From Galerina marginata (taxonomy: Eukaryota; Basidiomycota; Agaricomycetes; Agaricales; Galerinaceae), in the NCBI GenBank assembly GCA_023014335.1, contig JAECYW010000002.1, positions 4,030,001 through 4,094,000 of the forward strand: a stretch of DNA of 64,000 nucleotides, in the 5' to 3' direction. Within the stretch, counting starts at the first letter, position 1. Each line of letters begins with the position of its first letter. Below the pieces are notes generated by a model. It worked only from the letters and a program-made list of their open reading frames with translations, had not been told where the DNA came from and did not search any database. The position numbers and the translations under genes are program-made. Shown here piece by piece: positions 24,229-37,239 of the stretch.

Positions 24229-25166
24229 TTATGCATGGGTATTTTCAGTGCCAACGCCAGACAAGGCAGGGATATTTTTACTCTGAATAATTCTGGTTGG
24301 CTCCAACATGTTAGCAATGATAAACTGACCATCTAAAAATGAAAACGACATTGAATTGTCAGTGAAGGGCTCCCAATAATGTAAATGAGAATTCGAGGCG
24401 TACTGGGCATATCGTTCTCGTCGGCTCTCCACTCTGCCTCCTGCGTATCTTTGGCAACTCCGGTCAATACATGCCTCCCGACGAGTCTCCTTCTAGCCTC
24501 GGCAGTGTCAACTTCTACAAACCAGCGTTCGTCCAATAGCATCCCGGCATCACTCCACGGCGGGACGGCAAGGAAGACATATAGCCCTTCGATGATCACA
24601 ATCCGGTGGTGCGGGTGTATGGACACTGCATCTGGGGAGGGGTCTTTCAGCGTATGATCGAAGGATGGGGCGGTAATGACTGCGGTGTTGGTGCTGTCGC
24701 GGAGCTTCTGTAGGAAGTCGACATAGCCCACACCGTCAAAGGTCCAGTGGATTCCTCTTCTGTCGTGGGCGAGCTGTGGATCTGGGAGAACATCGAGCTG
24801 AGCACGCGAAAGGTGCCAGCCATCAAGTCCGACTAGGATGGCTTGACCATGCACTGAGGACGTTCGCTGGACATCAGATTCATTCTCGATGCTCAACAGG
24901 CGCTGGTTTTTGTCCTCCGCAGATGAAGTTTGCGATGAAATCAAACGGCCTTGCAGAATACGGTTCGTCCGTTCCGTTAGGAGCAGAGAAAATGTAGACT
25001 TCCCGGAGGCAGGTATACCTGCAATTCCGACCAGTAAACGCTGAGGCGAAGGTGTGCTATAAAATTTGGTCTCCATTTCGGGATATTTGGAGAAAGTGGT
25101 GTACAATGCATACCTCTCCAGTTTATCCACCAAATACCGCGACAACTCTTCGATTTCCGCATCCAT
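24229..25166 (-). CDS. P-loop kinase, uridine kinase/Yfh7-like
   Basis: Two exons (complement 25166-24404 and 24332-24229) give 288 residues. The Walker A motif GIAGIPASGKST is at residues 47-58. It is followed by LVGLDGWHLSRAQLD, a GIHWTFDG motif, APSFDHTLKDP, a Walker-B-like IVIIEGLYVFL and a lid region with RRRLVGRHVLTG. This order is that of the phosphoribulokinase/uridine kinase family as found in yeast Yfh7 and bacterial relatives; the substrate is not fixed by sequence. The short last exon restores ENDMPNGQFIIANML, a segment typical of the end of this family, which supports the intron at 24403-24333. It is divergent from the hydrolase gene at 25543. Confidence 0.9.
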
Positions 25167-25542
25167 GGTGATTATGGTCGCTCCAGCTTGGCTGTGCCAG
25201 CTGTATGCTCCCGGTTCTCACCGCGTTACAAGGTACGCCATGACTGGAAATAGAACAATTAATAGGTGGGAAAGCTGTGCTCATTGGAGATTGATCATAT
25301 TGATCAGGGGTCCCTGCATAGCTTATTCCGGTTCTTATTGAACGTGGATGGTGGATCCGTCATTCCTTGTCATATTCTTGGTGCCTTGCGCTGTGGCAAC
25401 CTTTCATTGACCAGTTTTCTTCCTGAACCACGACAGCTTCTGACTTTCTCTGCTCAATTTGTCTTCAATTGAGCTACAGGATATTCGCGCCCACGATTAC
25501 TATTTCACAGGAGAGAAGTACTGGAACTCGCATCACAACTTC
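25167..25542. promoter_or_regulatory. divergent promoter region, kinase/GH gene
   Basis: A 376-bp interval between two head-to-head ATGs, presumed to contain both promoters. No distinctive element was recognised. Confidence 0.45.
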
Positions 25543-28500
25543 ATGGCTAGTTCGAGCTCAAGTAATAACGCGGGGAAGATTCTGAAAAGGTGGCGTCGCA
25601 GTTTTCAGTCATATCAGGTGTCCTTTTGAAATTTAATCGATCTTACAGAGCAAACCCTTCAACGATACACGACAAGTTTCTAGTGGGATACCAAGGATGG
25701 TGCGATAACTTCTTAGCTTTGGCTCATGTTCGGTGCCAGGTCACTAGAAAGAGACGTCGACTCACGCACTCTGGATTGAACAGGTTTACTTGCCCTGGAG
25801 ACGGAGAACCTGTCGGACCAGGGCACCATGGGTGGTTACATTGGTTCAATCAGCCAATTCCTGACGGCGGGCGGCCAAACACCGATGTCTGGCCTGATGT
25901 CTCATCATACTCGCCATCCGAACTATTCCCTGCTCCAGGACTCAAGACAAAGGCAGGCGAACCCGTCTTTCTTTTTTCATCACGAAATGCGAAGACAGTG
26001 CAGAAGTACTTGCAGTCATTCTTTGTTCCGAACTAGTTCTGATAACTGATCATAGGCATTTTCACTGGATGGCAGAGCATGGTGTTGATGGCGCGTTTCT
26101 TCAGCGATTTGCGGGACAATGTGATCTTGAAGCCGGGAACGAAGGCATTATGCGCATACGCGACGAGGTGGGAGACCGCGTTAGAGAGGCAGCAGAAAGG
26201 GAGGGTCGAGTTTTCGCGATTATGTGAGTTTCATCATTACTTCTGTCCATCTGCCACACCTCTTGTTGGTCATCCCGCCCTGGGATCACCATCGATGAGC
26301 TCAAGAATTTCTATCTGACGTCCGGCTTATGTTGATTGACAAACAATAGGTACGATGTCTCAGGCGTTCCTGCCGACCGCATACAAAGAATTTTAGAGCG
26401 CGATTGGGCCCACCTTGTCCGTAATAAAGACGTACTGGACAGTCCAAACTATCTAAGAGAACGCGGAAAGCCCGTCGTCGCGTTATGGGGTATGACATAT
26501 TGTCCATACACCTTATTCCTTTGACTGAACCATCTTTTAGGTTTCGGTTTCGACAACGCCAATCACACCCCTGCACTTGTTCATTCGATCACACAATTTT
26601 TCCGCGACAATACTCCCGGTGGCGTATACATCATGGGCGGGACGCCTGCAAGCTGGCGAACGGCAGAAGGCGACGCAGATCGAAATCCTGCATTTTTAGA
26701 CGTCTGGATGAACGATTTCGATGCAATCTCCCCGTGGACGGTTGGGAGGTACAGTACAGAGCAAGATGCCGATAATTTTTTCGAGCAGAAGATGAAAGGC
26801 GACTTCGATCTTGTCAAGCGGCATAACGAAGAAGGTTCTGGAAGAAGGATAGATTATATTCCAGTGGTCTTGCCGGGCGGTTCGGTGAGTATATTTCACC
26901 CGTGATCGGCGAAGTTATTTTAACAGTTTCAATTTTGTGAAGGGCTTTAACCTGTCTGAAGGAAAATGGGGGTTCAATGACATTAAGCGACGTGGTGGCC
27001 GATTCCTTTGGAAGCAGATCTCAAATGCCAAACGGCTCGGCGCCCGTACTATGTATGGTGCAATGTGGGACGAGTGAGTGAAAGTTTCCTAAACTATCAA
27101 ACGTGCTTTGTTTCTTCATACTCATTAACCTTTCAATCCCGCGTCCAGATATGATGAAGGCACTGCATTCATGCCGATCGTCGAACATAAGCGAAACCTC
27201 CCCGTATCCGACAAGTTCCGATTCATGGCCCTCGATGAAGACGGATATGACGTTCCCTCAGATTGGTTAGTCTCCTCTTCTCGATCACATTTTTTTTCCA
27301 GGACGCACAAATGTAACCCTATATGTTTTTGTTTCTAAAATAGGTACATGAGAATATGTGGCTTCGCCGCCGAGGGCCTGCGCAGCGAACGAAGAATCCA
27401 CGAGACATTCCCGATCAAAGAGCTTCAGGATTATTGGTCCTCACGTCCCAAATACGAAGCAGTCAGCCAAAAGTCCGCTGACTTTGTATCTGGATCGTCC
27501 AGTGCTGCTGCCGGCGGTGCGAGTGGAAGTTGTGCAGGGTCCAGTGATGCAGACGGACAGACCTACGAGGAATGGCTCGCTGCGCAGAAAGAAGACAAAG
27601 ACGAGTTACCTCCACCCCCATATTCTCTCGAAGCCGAAGAGGCAGCGTCGACACCTGTTTCCCAGACACAGTCTGTGGCTGCTGCTGCTCCTACTGTCGC
27701 CGTGGCATCTTCAACCCCTACCACGGGTCAAATTGCGCCCACTAATTTGACAGGTCCTACTCAGCTTGCACCCCAAAATCATACTGGCGGTCCACCTGTT
27801 GTTAATGCTTCTACATATCCAGCTTCCGGCCACGTTGGCCCTGGACCTGTTCCCAATGGACCTGGAGGAATCCAGAACCTATCGCAAGACCCCGTCGCTG
27901 CTCTAGCTCACGATTTTGGGCGGCAGAGTATCTCGAATCCATCTAACCCTGCGTTTGGCAGTAATATATCTGTGAATGCAGGCCCACCTACTACGTCGCC
28001 TCCTCCTCTTCACCCGGCACATCCGGCGGCCCAGAATTCTGCACATGCTACTGCGTCTGGATATCCTGGTCTACAGTCACGTCCTTCGATTCAAGGTCAG
28101 CCGAGACCCCCATCTGCTCAAGCCAGACCCTCTTCGCAACAGCAATACTCGCGTCCGCAATCTCAGCAAGGACATCCTTCGGGTCCTTCAGTTGCCAGTG
28201 TCGGAGTTGCTTCTTCATCCACTCAGGCAACACCTGTATCGGGCCCGTGGTCTCAAAGTCAATGGCCTCCTCAGGAATGGAATATGCCCCCAAATCAAGC
28301 TTCATCTGCCCCATCTGTGCCTCAATCGACGCACCCTGGTGTTTCTGGCGGTGGTGCTAATCTTACTAGACCTCACACGTTCACTGCTTCTGCCAGTTCA
28401 GGAGCTGGCGGGGGATCTCTGCGGCCGAGTGCTACTGTTATCGGCAGACCTTCTTCAGCAGCAGCATCTAACCAGATCGCACCACCTGCTAGCTATCCCA

Positions 28501-29583
28501 GTCCTACTATCAGCGGCCAGCATTCTCAGTCACCTTATCCACCGCCTCCTAATAACCATACTGCACCCAATAATACTTTCAGTTCTACTTCTTATCCCCA
28601 ACATGCCGCCTCGTCATACACACCTGGGCCCCCCGCGGCCGCGCCGCCTTTCCATGGACATGGCCATTCTACACCGAGCTTCCCGACTGGACCGTCGGCA
28701 TCGCCTTACACCCCCCCGGTATCGAGCTATCCCGGTCACGGTGGTCATATCTTCCCCGAACAACCAAGCAACAGTGCTTACCAATCTATGCCTGGCTCGA
28801 GTTACACGCCGTGGTCAGGTGGCCCATCGCATATCTCTCCTCCCCACAGCCCTCATAGCGTTGGGGCCTCACCGTTCCCCGGCCAGTCGGCCTATAATTC
28901 ACGACCGTACACCCCTGCTCAGGGCCCGCAGCAGCAGCAGTATCCCAGCCCTTCTTTCCCGTCGAGTGCTCAGTCTTCGCCTCCCATAGGTGGCCCAGAA
29001 GGTGGTGGAATGTACTTCCCTCAAGGCCCCGGCGGAGAAGAGAGCTACTTCGGCGGCGGAAGTGGCAGCAACGTCAACGTGCATGCGACTGGCTCGACTG
29101 CTTATGGAGCGTCATACCCCGGTCAGTATGGCACGTCATCGTCGTCGTCCTATCCTGGACAAGGAGGACCATCTTATCCACAGGCGGGTCCTCCTGCCCC
29201 GGGACCGTGGATGCCTCCTGCCGTCCCACCGCGTGAGTATTTCCCCGTTTTAATTTTTTAGGTGTCCTCTGTGTGATATTGATCGTGATTTCAATACGAA
29301 AAATTATTTATAGGACCGCCCGCGCAGTCTGGATATTCTTATGGCAGGCCTTCAGGACCTGCTTTCCCCGTGGCTTCGAGTTCAGCGGGATCTGGACCTC
29401 TAGGTTTCGCGTTGAATGCTGTCGATAGGGTCGCAGGTAAGAAAACAAGAGAGCAACTGGAGTCACAGGTCGGAAGCCTTGCACAGAGTGAGCTTTTGCA
29501 TTTCGTTTTTTAGTATTTCGTTTCGGAGGCTAACTCGTCTTCCTGTAGCTGGCAGCAAGCTGTTTAATAAATACATGAAATAG
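25543..29583 (+). CDS. GH71/GH99-like glycoside hydrolase with long Pro/Ser-rich tail
   Basis: Eleven exons, 25543-25589, 25649-25699, 25784-26005, 26056-26223, 26350-26489, 26541-26884, 26943-27073, 27149-27265, 27344-29232, 29314-29487 and 29549-29583, join in phase to 1,105 residues. Residues about 20-440 form a TIM-barrel-type domain with FLVGYQGWFTCPGDGEP, HGWLHWF, PNTDVWPDVSSY, HFHWMAEHGVDGAFLQRF, YDVSGVP and GARTMYGAMWDEYDEGTAF, as in the GH71/GH99-like family (alpha-glucan or mannan endo-acting enzymes and relatives). Residues about 445-1080 are a low-complexity Pro/Ser/Gly/Gln tail in one 1.9-kb exon, ending in a conserved-looking LFNKYMK. No signal peptide is seen, so a cytosolic location is possible. 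Substrate unknown. Confidence 0.87.
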
Positions 29584-30843
29584 AAATTGCGAACGTGTGT
29601 TAAATGGTGGGAAAAAATAGTTTCTTCTGGAAAGATTATCTTGAAGATTGGTGGATTGGTTATTGTGATTTTGGGAAGGTGACGTTTTTCCTTTCGGTAG
29701 CGACAAACCTGAACTGTTGTAGAATAATACAGATGTGTCAATGTAATATGTTTGTCCGTTCTCCGATCAATTGCCTAGTAACTGGTACGAAGACAAGGTT
29801 AACCATTGAACCTAATGTAACAGCTCGTGCAGTTAGATCTTGGCAAGTACCTTCTTAGTGTGACGATGAATAGTTAGAAATCATCTTTGACGTGCAGGGC
29901 TCCAAGAGACGATCCGGACTTCCCTCCTCAGCCATCCTTGCCAAAATCGCGACTAAGGGACTGTGCGATTAAGCCCGATTAGGGGTTATATGACCGCTAA
30001 TCGAAAACACTGGGCGATCGAGAGAGGTTGATGCTTTCAAGCCCTATTCTAACCGTCGAGAGTTTGAGCCCTAGGTCCGCAAGAATAAGATTTCGAATTC
30101 ACAATCGATAACTAATGACCGGGCAACGGTGAGGTAAAAGAAGAGCGATCGCGATATCCAGCATGAGATCAGACAGCCAGCCGTACAGCAAAAATTGTTC
30201 TGGGGTCCCTTGGTTGGTTCTCATTGTTTTCGTTCTGGCACAAGGGTTCTGGAATTCCAACTCCGTGAACAGATTGCGATGGCTTTTCCGCGCTTTGGGG
30301 GTAACGATACATGTACATCAACATGTGTAAAAACATGAGGACGGATTCTGGGATGACATGGAACGCAATTAGAACCTGCGGGGGACGGTGATAGGGCATA
30401 AAAAATCGAAGTGGATACAAGCGCCAGACAGGCCCGACCTCCATGCATGCGAGAAGACATGCGACTGAGAGAGATGGTATCTTGGTTCATATGATCCAAG
30501 GATTGGGGATATAGTGGGCCAGCGACAAAGGCAGAGCATACGAAGATGGATACAAATTGGATGGACTCCTAACTGACTGCAAAGTAGAGTAGAGGATTTG
30601 AATCGAAAGATTAGAGACCTTCGATGATCTTGGTCGTGCGAAAGGGAAGATAGGATGGCCCGGTTCGGACTGAGCTCCGCGACGTCTACGTAAAACTCAG
30701 CGAAGGTCTTGAGGATTGTGGCAGGTGCCTGGACTTCCGAAATTCACATCTTGGTCTCATGCAGAGACGTATTAGATCGGAAAATATATAACATCAGTCG
30801 CTGTGGATTCGCTCACCCGCTTTTCCAGTGCAATCCGTTGACC
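29584..30843. other. 1.26-kb intergenic region
   Basis: No gene is supported. It has small overlapping ORFs near 30169-30499 (minus strand) without motifs. A TATA-like ATATATAA at about 30784, roughly 60 bp before the ATG at 30844, is a plausible core promoter of the zinc-finger gene. Confidence 0.5.
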
Positions 30844-32422
30844 ATGCAAGCGCAGCAGTACGCCTTGCCTTTGCCTCCCGACTACTACGCAGCTATCCAG
30901 GCCTTTCCCCCACCTCTATCTGACCATTATCTCGCCCAAGATGATGCTCAAAATTTTGCAACCAGCTTCTCGAGGGGATCATCGTTCACTTACCCATATC
31001 AAGAGTACAGATACTTACTTGACCGCGGAGAGTTGACCTCTAGACTCTGTACTTCAGGCCTTGTGGGCTCAACCCTTGACGCCACCGGCTTAGGATTCGC
31101 CGGGAACCATGCCTCTAATACTGGCGCTCTTGCTGCTCCCGAGGACATAACGGCCTACCAGCAGCAAACATGGGACTGGACAGGAGCTCCTAACGGCGAA
31201 ATTATTGCTCCTGCGCCTGTCTACGCTGCCCAGGCCGAGCCCGATTATTTTGGTGTTAAAAGCCCGGGTATTCATGCATCGGGGGTTCGTTCTCCAGCGG
31301 CTCAGCTCCCAACTCCCGCTGCAATGGCAGTTTTGCTCAATCCGAGCGGCCGATCTGAAGACGAACCCTCACAGATTGGATATGAGCTTCCTCATACCTC
31401 CGCGCTCGTCGCCAACCATGCATCCGCTACGGCTAGACCCAACCGCCTAGTGGAGCCGCTGGTTTCTACTCAGGAAATTGTTCCGGAGTCTCTATCGCGG
31501 GAGAAGAAACATGCATGCACCATGTGCCATAAACGGTGAGCCTTCCTGGTATCCAGTTCCCATAAATTCGGTTCACTGATCAGCTGCAATACCAGCTTTG
31601 ATCGTCCCAGCACCCTACGAAAAGTAAGTCATTTTCATCGACTTACAAACACGATACTCACGAAATGTCGTCGGCTTTTTCATGGTCAGCATCTCCTCGT
31701 ACACACCGGTGAAAAGGGTGCGTATCTTTAGCCGTTGAGCTGCATAACCAAAGACCCGCTGACATGGTAATTTGTTGGCAGCTTTCGTGTGCGACACTTG
31801 CGGACGTCGCTTTGGAGTAGCATCCAATTTAAACAGACACGTCAAGCGTTGCATCTTGAAGCCGGTCAATACCCCCTCCCCCTCCAATAACTCAGCCTCA
31901 GGTTCAGGATCACCTTCTGCAGTTGCCGACTCCCCAAACGTATCCACCTTAATTTCTCCTTCTCTTTCCCCCATGTCCGCTCGGGAATCCAGCGCATCCA
32001 CCTCCGGATCGAGGTCAGGAAAGCGTCCCCGTGCGCCGCCTTCACCGCCCCCTGTTCCTTTAGAATCCGAGGTCGCCTCCGCAGCTCCCAAGGCCAAGTC
32101 CCAAGGTCAGAAACGCCGCCGCCGTGCACCCTCTCCGTCGCAATGGATCCCAGCGACGCTACAAAACTTCAACCTGCTCTCCGACGACTCCTACCGCGTC
32201 ACCTCTGTACCGCTCCCGCCTGTCCGTCGTAACCCTCCAAAAGAGGAGCGGGACTCCTGGGACGAAAACGTCGCGCACGCGCCGTACCACCCGTGCGGAT
32301 GGAGCGGCGTCCTCCCTGGGCCAGGACTAGGGCTCGGTCTTGGTCTAGGCGGCAAGGACGTAAGGAACTTGAACCTCGGGGGTAGGGGCGGGTTCATGCT
32401 TGGCCGTGTTCTTGTTTTTTAG
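30844..32422 (+). CDS. zinc-finger transcription factor with C2H2 and C2HC fingers
   Basis: Exons 30844-31535, 31596-31623, 31690-31717 and 31782-32422 join in phase to 462 residues. The first 220 residues are disordered and rich in Ala, Pro and Tyr. Finger 1 uses C225, C228, H241 and H245 (CTMCHKRF...HLLVH) and is followed by the linker TGEKAF. Finger 2 uses C253, C256, H269 and C273 (CDTCGRRF...HVKRC), so its last ligand is Cys. Two 28-nt exons encode the middle of finger 1 and the linker. A Ser/Pro-rich C-terminus contains a basic KRPR and a KRRRR patch (possible nuclear localisation signals) and ends with a Gly/Leu repeat. A paired finger with a TGEK linker implies sequence-specific DNA binding. 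The target is unknown. Confidence 0.87.
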
Positions 32423-34308
32423 ACGTACTGATTTTTCTTGAAGAGAGGAGCCCCAAAGATGGCCCTTCCAATGAACATACGATACCCCCGGCATGATATA
32501 ACGACAGATATGAAGACGACGACGGCCGCCTATACATTATATTCGTCTGCAGCCTGGCCATTGGAAGCTGGAGTCAGCTGCCGTTTTGGCAGTGTTCCCA
32601 GCATGACCTACATCATTATATGCTTTGCTATTTCGCTTTTGGGACCGGACTTCATTTATCCCTGTAGACGTTCCTTATCAGCATAGCAGAACGCTTTTCT
32701 TTTATTTTTCGTTTGATGTACCTTTTTTGGAGTAACGATGGGACAAGCGGATTTTGGCGGATATACTACTTGCAGGAGGACGATGAACGACTTGATGTGG
32801 TTGAGGCGTATCTAGGAGACAAATTTCATTTGAGATTTCGGGGTAGAAGAATCGGAAATTATAGTCCCTGACATCCTCTCTGAGCTCCTGGCTTTCTGGT
32901 CGTTAGTGCAGTTGTCGCAACATTGTCAAAACATTGTGGTCAGAGCCCCAGGGAAGAACGACTTGAATCATTTCATTGCACAAAAGGATTGGCATCCTGA
33001 GCGTCTTTCGGTTGGGCTTTTTACTGTTGTTAAAGTATAAGGGTCCTTGAGCGAATGACCAATACGAGGCTCTAAAACGCTCGCGGGAAGGCATTCAATT
33101 GCCGCACATCGTGGCAGACATTGGACCCGAAGACAACGACAAACAAATGACAACAGTTTCCCATCTTGGAAACCAACTGCGCCACATGTTCTACTTCCTC
33201 TTTATTCAAGCCACCATCAACGCCCTCAGGGCCCATTTGTATGATTCTAAAATGCATGTTTTCTGGCTGATGGCTCAACCTCAAGAGACTGCACTGACAC
33301 ACTGGGCGCCAACGGAACCACGGGTGTTGTGTTGTTTTGAAGGCCGTACTTAAAGTTTGAAAATTTATTTCTGAGGTAGCAACTTCCGTACTCCATAGGG
33401 TCCAGAGAGCATCGACAACGAGGCGTATTCTGCTGTCCCAGTGCCTGTCTTAAATATAACGTCCCAAACGACAAGGACCAAATTGCGAGCGTTTGCACCT
33501 GGTTACTTAGTCTCGTGGCCTACAGAGAATAAGTTTTGAACCATGACATACACTAAAGTTCATGGGATTCCAACGACCTCATCAGCGCTAGTACGACCTG
33601 TCGGAGTTTTGCCTTTTTATTAAAGAGTAAGTATGGAAACGGGGCAAACTTCAGCTTCAGGCTGCAGATTTTTCCCTATAAGCATTGCATTACCTGCGAG
33701 CATCTCGATGCCTGTCTGGGCTGCGCAAGCCCGTGAGTTTCCCTCATGTCGCGTGAACGACTCGGCTTTTGTGAAGATCTGGTACCAAGAGATGAGATTA
33801 TTGGCGGAATACGCGTTCAAGTTGTTCTCCGCAATTCAACAAAATGACACTTAAGTTACGCGTATATCCGGAAGCAGATGAGACACTTTGAGAGGACATA
33901 CTATCATACCCCTCATCGAATATCCATCAACAGCCCAACACGGTTATTTTGCAAGCTCAGGCAGGCTTGGAGCAAGTTTTCGGTTTGAACTTGGGATGTT
34001 GTGCCACAAAGGAAACGGGGTCCAGAATCCTCACTAAAAATAAACAGAAGTAAATAAAGCGGGTCACGAGCGCAATGTCGGCCTCGGCGATTTCAATTCT
34101 GGTGCAGCACCACAACCAACCTTGTTTTATTTCCTCGCTTCTGTCGCGTCAGGATCCATTCTCTGACTTCTTTGATCAACGAGAGCCTTCTATTAACTAT
34201 AACTACCAAATCAACGGCTTCCGCCTCTTTTGTGCACCTTTCAAAGGCCCTCAAAATTGCGATTTTTGGAGGAGATTGTCCATATTGGCCCAACTTGAAC
34301 GGCGTACG
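32423..34308. other. 1.9-kb intergenic region
   Basis: No gene is supported. Overlapping ORFs at 33072-33353 and 33620-33854 on both strands have no motif and could not be extended by splicing. The frame open upstream of 34309 is the same as that of the Rsc-like gene but reads as untranslated leader. Confidence 0.45.
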
Positions 34309-37239
34309 ATGCCCATAACACCAGTGCAGAAGAATGCGATAGAGGAAGTTATCGCTGCCGTCTTGTCACTGACGGCTCCTCGCGGGAAGCGGCAGTTGGC
34401 TGCCATCTTTATGGACTTGGTCGACCGCGAAGAATGGCCAGAGTACTATGAGGTATGTCTCGCGAAGTCTTGCAGGTTGAAGATGTCCTTAGTGCCCTTA
34501 CAGATCATACCTGAACCTCGGTGTTTGAAAAATATCCAGGCAGGTGTGGCAAAAGGGCGATACAAGGAACCCACAGACGTTTACACGGATCTGTCTCTGG
34601 TGTTTTGGAACGCGATGTTTTACAACGAGGCGGATAGTCAAATAGCTGTAGATGCTGATGCACTTAAAGTACGTGACTTGACGCGTTTTACAGTTGAAAT
34701 ATTGAATTTTCTGTTCAGAATTCATTAGAAACAGAATGGAAGAAACGGACAGTGCTTCCTGTTCCGCGTAGTTCGCCTCCCCCTTCTTCTGCCCAGAAGG
34801 TGCACGGCGTTGTGAACGACAATCTGACTGAAGCCAAAAAGGAAACCCCATCTACCACAGATACGACACCGGCTCCTCCAACACCGGCGCCCGCAACGCC
34901 CGCTCCCCTTCCGGTTCCTACAATTCCTACACAAACCGCTGCACCTTCTATGCGGACCCAAGTAGCACCAATAGCAAGTACCAGCACCGTCAACTATTAC
35001 GCGAAACCAGTCCCAATACGGCCCAAATCTGCCCAACGCCAAACTCCCGATGTGGAGGTGGACGTCGTGTCTCCAGATTCCGATGAACCTGAGTCTGATT
35101 TTCAGGCAGAACGAGACCCCCAGAGCGAAGAGATCGTGAAACAGCTCGAAAAGGGCCTGCCTAGGTGGCCTGGGTTTGGAGAAGATGGATGGATTGACGA
35201 CATTAACCCAGTAAGTTGGCTTATTGCCTCATGGTCTGATTGCTCTAAGGCCCGGCTTAGGAACACTTTTCTGATATCGTGCATGCTCTAAAGAGCTACA
35301 AGGACATAATGTGCGTGTCCTAATCTTTATCTCGCGAAGGTTTGTTTTGACACTGTCAATACTACTTTAGTGGAAACCGTCTCGCAGTCTGCTTGGAATC
35401 ATTGCCAGAAGAGTCATCGCCCACCTTGCATCTTTCAACTACAACGCCGATATCTCTAAAACAGATCGAGGTAGATATATACTTCAATGTGATCAGTTCT
35501 TTTTATGAGGTTTGCTTCTCCAGACCCGCGCAAAACACAAGATGTACAAAGCTGCCAAAGAATTTGACCTTGATATGGCTCACCTGTTCGAGAAAGCTCG
35601 TCGGTGGCACGATCCTGGCACAGAAGCATATGGACGAGCGCTTCTCCTCCAGGTATGGTTTTAATCTGCCTCATTTTCCTATCTTGCTCAAATCGAAGCC
35701 TGTCAGCGTCTTTACCAAGCTCTTACATCACCAAATCCTCCTGCCGCGCCGTACATCTCGTCTACGAATTTTGCTGCGCTGAGAGCTGGTCCGGGAAACG
35801 TCAAACCCGTTCATGGACCCGATGGCGAAGGTGTTACAAATGTGACGACCCATCGTGTTCTTACCCGAGACCGTACTTTCGTCAATGAAGTGAACTATAA
35901 AGGATGGAAAATCAAGTTGGCTGACTGGGTTCACCTAAGTAATCCAGATGACCCAAGTCGGCCCATTATTGGTCAGGTGTTTCGGTGCTGGGTGTCAGAT
36001 GAGTTGTGAGTTATCTTTGGAAGTGACATTAATTGCATCCATCATATAAACTTTGTTCCTAGTGACAAGGTGGGGCAACCTGGTATTACCGTATCGTGGT
36101 ACTATAGACCCGAGCAGGTCGGTCCCTTGGTTATACAAGCCTCGGTTAATTGACGAATATACCCATCTTTGCAGACCTTCCACCCCGCAAACAGACAATT
36201 CTGGGAGGGCGAGGTATTCAAAACAAGTATGTAACTTGTTTCAAGGATTCATTTCACTTTCATTAACAGTCGGCACCGAATCTAGGCCATTTCGCGGACC
36301 ATCCTGTGGAGGACATCATTGAGAAAGTTGCATGTCAGTTTACTGCTCGACATATCCGTGGACGGCCTCGACCGCCGTTCTGGCACGTCGGGTTCCCATT
36401 GTATGTCTGCGACTCCCGATACAACGACCGCGACCGGGTTTTTGTCAAGATCAAGAACTGGAACTCTTGTGTTCCTGAAGAGGTCAGGCAAAGCACCGAG
36501 TTTATGCCGATCTATCCGTTTGAACGGACTGTGTATCCGGTCCGACTTCCGAGCCCGTTCTTGGTCAAAGGAGCTGGAAAGGGAGCCTCCAAAGGACCTG
36601 GGGGGCTGCTGAGTCCGGCTCATGACCAAGATGCAGCAGGCGACGGTGTGGCAAGGAAGAGGGCAAATGGGTCGACGAAGATTGCTAGTACGGATGCTGG
36701 CTATGCTACTCCATATCAACCCATGCAAACCCCATATTCTCAGCAAGTTAGTCAGCGTACGGCCGCTAGTCCTGATAGATCGGTAGTATCGGCAGCTGGA
36801 GGACTGTTGGCGATTGGAGGCCCAGGCCAGGTAGAGAAGCTTCCCCCAGAAACAGGTATGTGGGTCATCACACACACGATGTTCTTTGGGTACCGCCCAA
36901 GCTCGGCATTTGGTTCTTTTGTCTTCTCATCCACACAGTATTGACCTTCTTTATATAGCGAAACTGTTCGATCGTGACCCAGAGACAAATGAGGTTCTCT
37001 GGTTCGCAGCTCCCCCATTGAACATGCCTCGTGCAAAAGGTCCTCGGCATAGTCTTGCGTATTTGCAATTCTTGGCATCGAAACGCAGAATAGACTCGGA
37101 TTCAGCCAGTAACGAAATGGGGAACCACGGCGACGGGCGGGCTCCTAAACGGGCCCGTATTTCTGTTCCGCCAACTGTAACAGAAACGATGCAACAGGTG
37201 TGGAAAGAGATGCAGACTGATTTATCAATGTTGACCTAG
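34309..37239 (+). CDS. Rsc1/Rsc2-like bromodomain-BAH chromatin remodelling subunit
   Basis: Eleven exons, 34309-34452, 34504-34668, 34719-35210, 35261-35310, 35371-35470, 35524-35652, 35707-36005, 36063-36117, 36175-36226, 36286-36855 and 36959-37239, join in phase to 778 residues. The first bromodomain (about 10-110) has WPEYYE, YKEPTDVYTDLSLVFWNAMFYNE. A Pro/Thr-rich linker follows. A second, less typical bromodomain (about 230-375) has TRAKHKMYKAAKEFDLDMAHLFEKAR. The BAH domain (about 410-560) has KLADWVHLSNP, IGQVFRCWVS, ITVSWYYRPEQTFHP and EVFKTSHFADHPVEDI. The C-terminus contains LWFAAPPLNMPR and a basic PKRAR. This domain order is that of yeast Rsc1/Rsc2, nuclear subunits of the RSC nucleosome remodeller. 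Confidence 0.92.

Noticed and set aside
27976..28989. 337-codon frame overlapping the GH tail in another frame
   Set aside because: Lies inside the Pro-rich exon of the hydrolase, which is fixed in frame by splice junctions on both sides.
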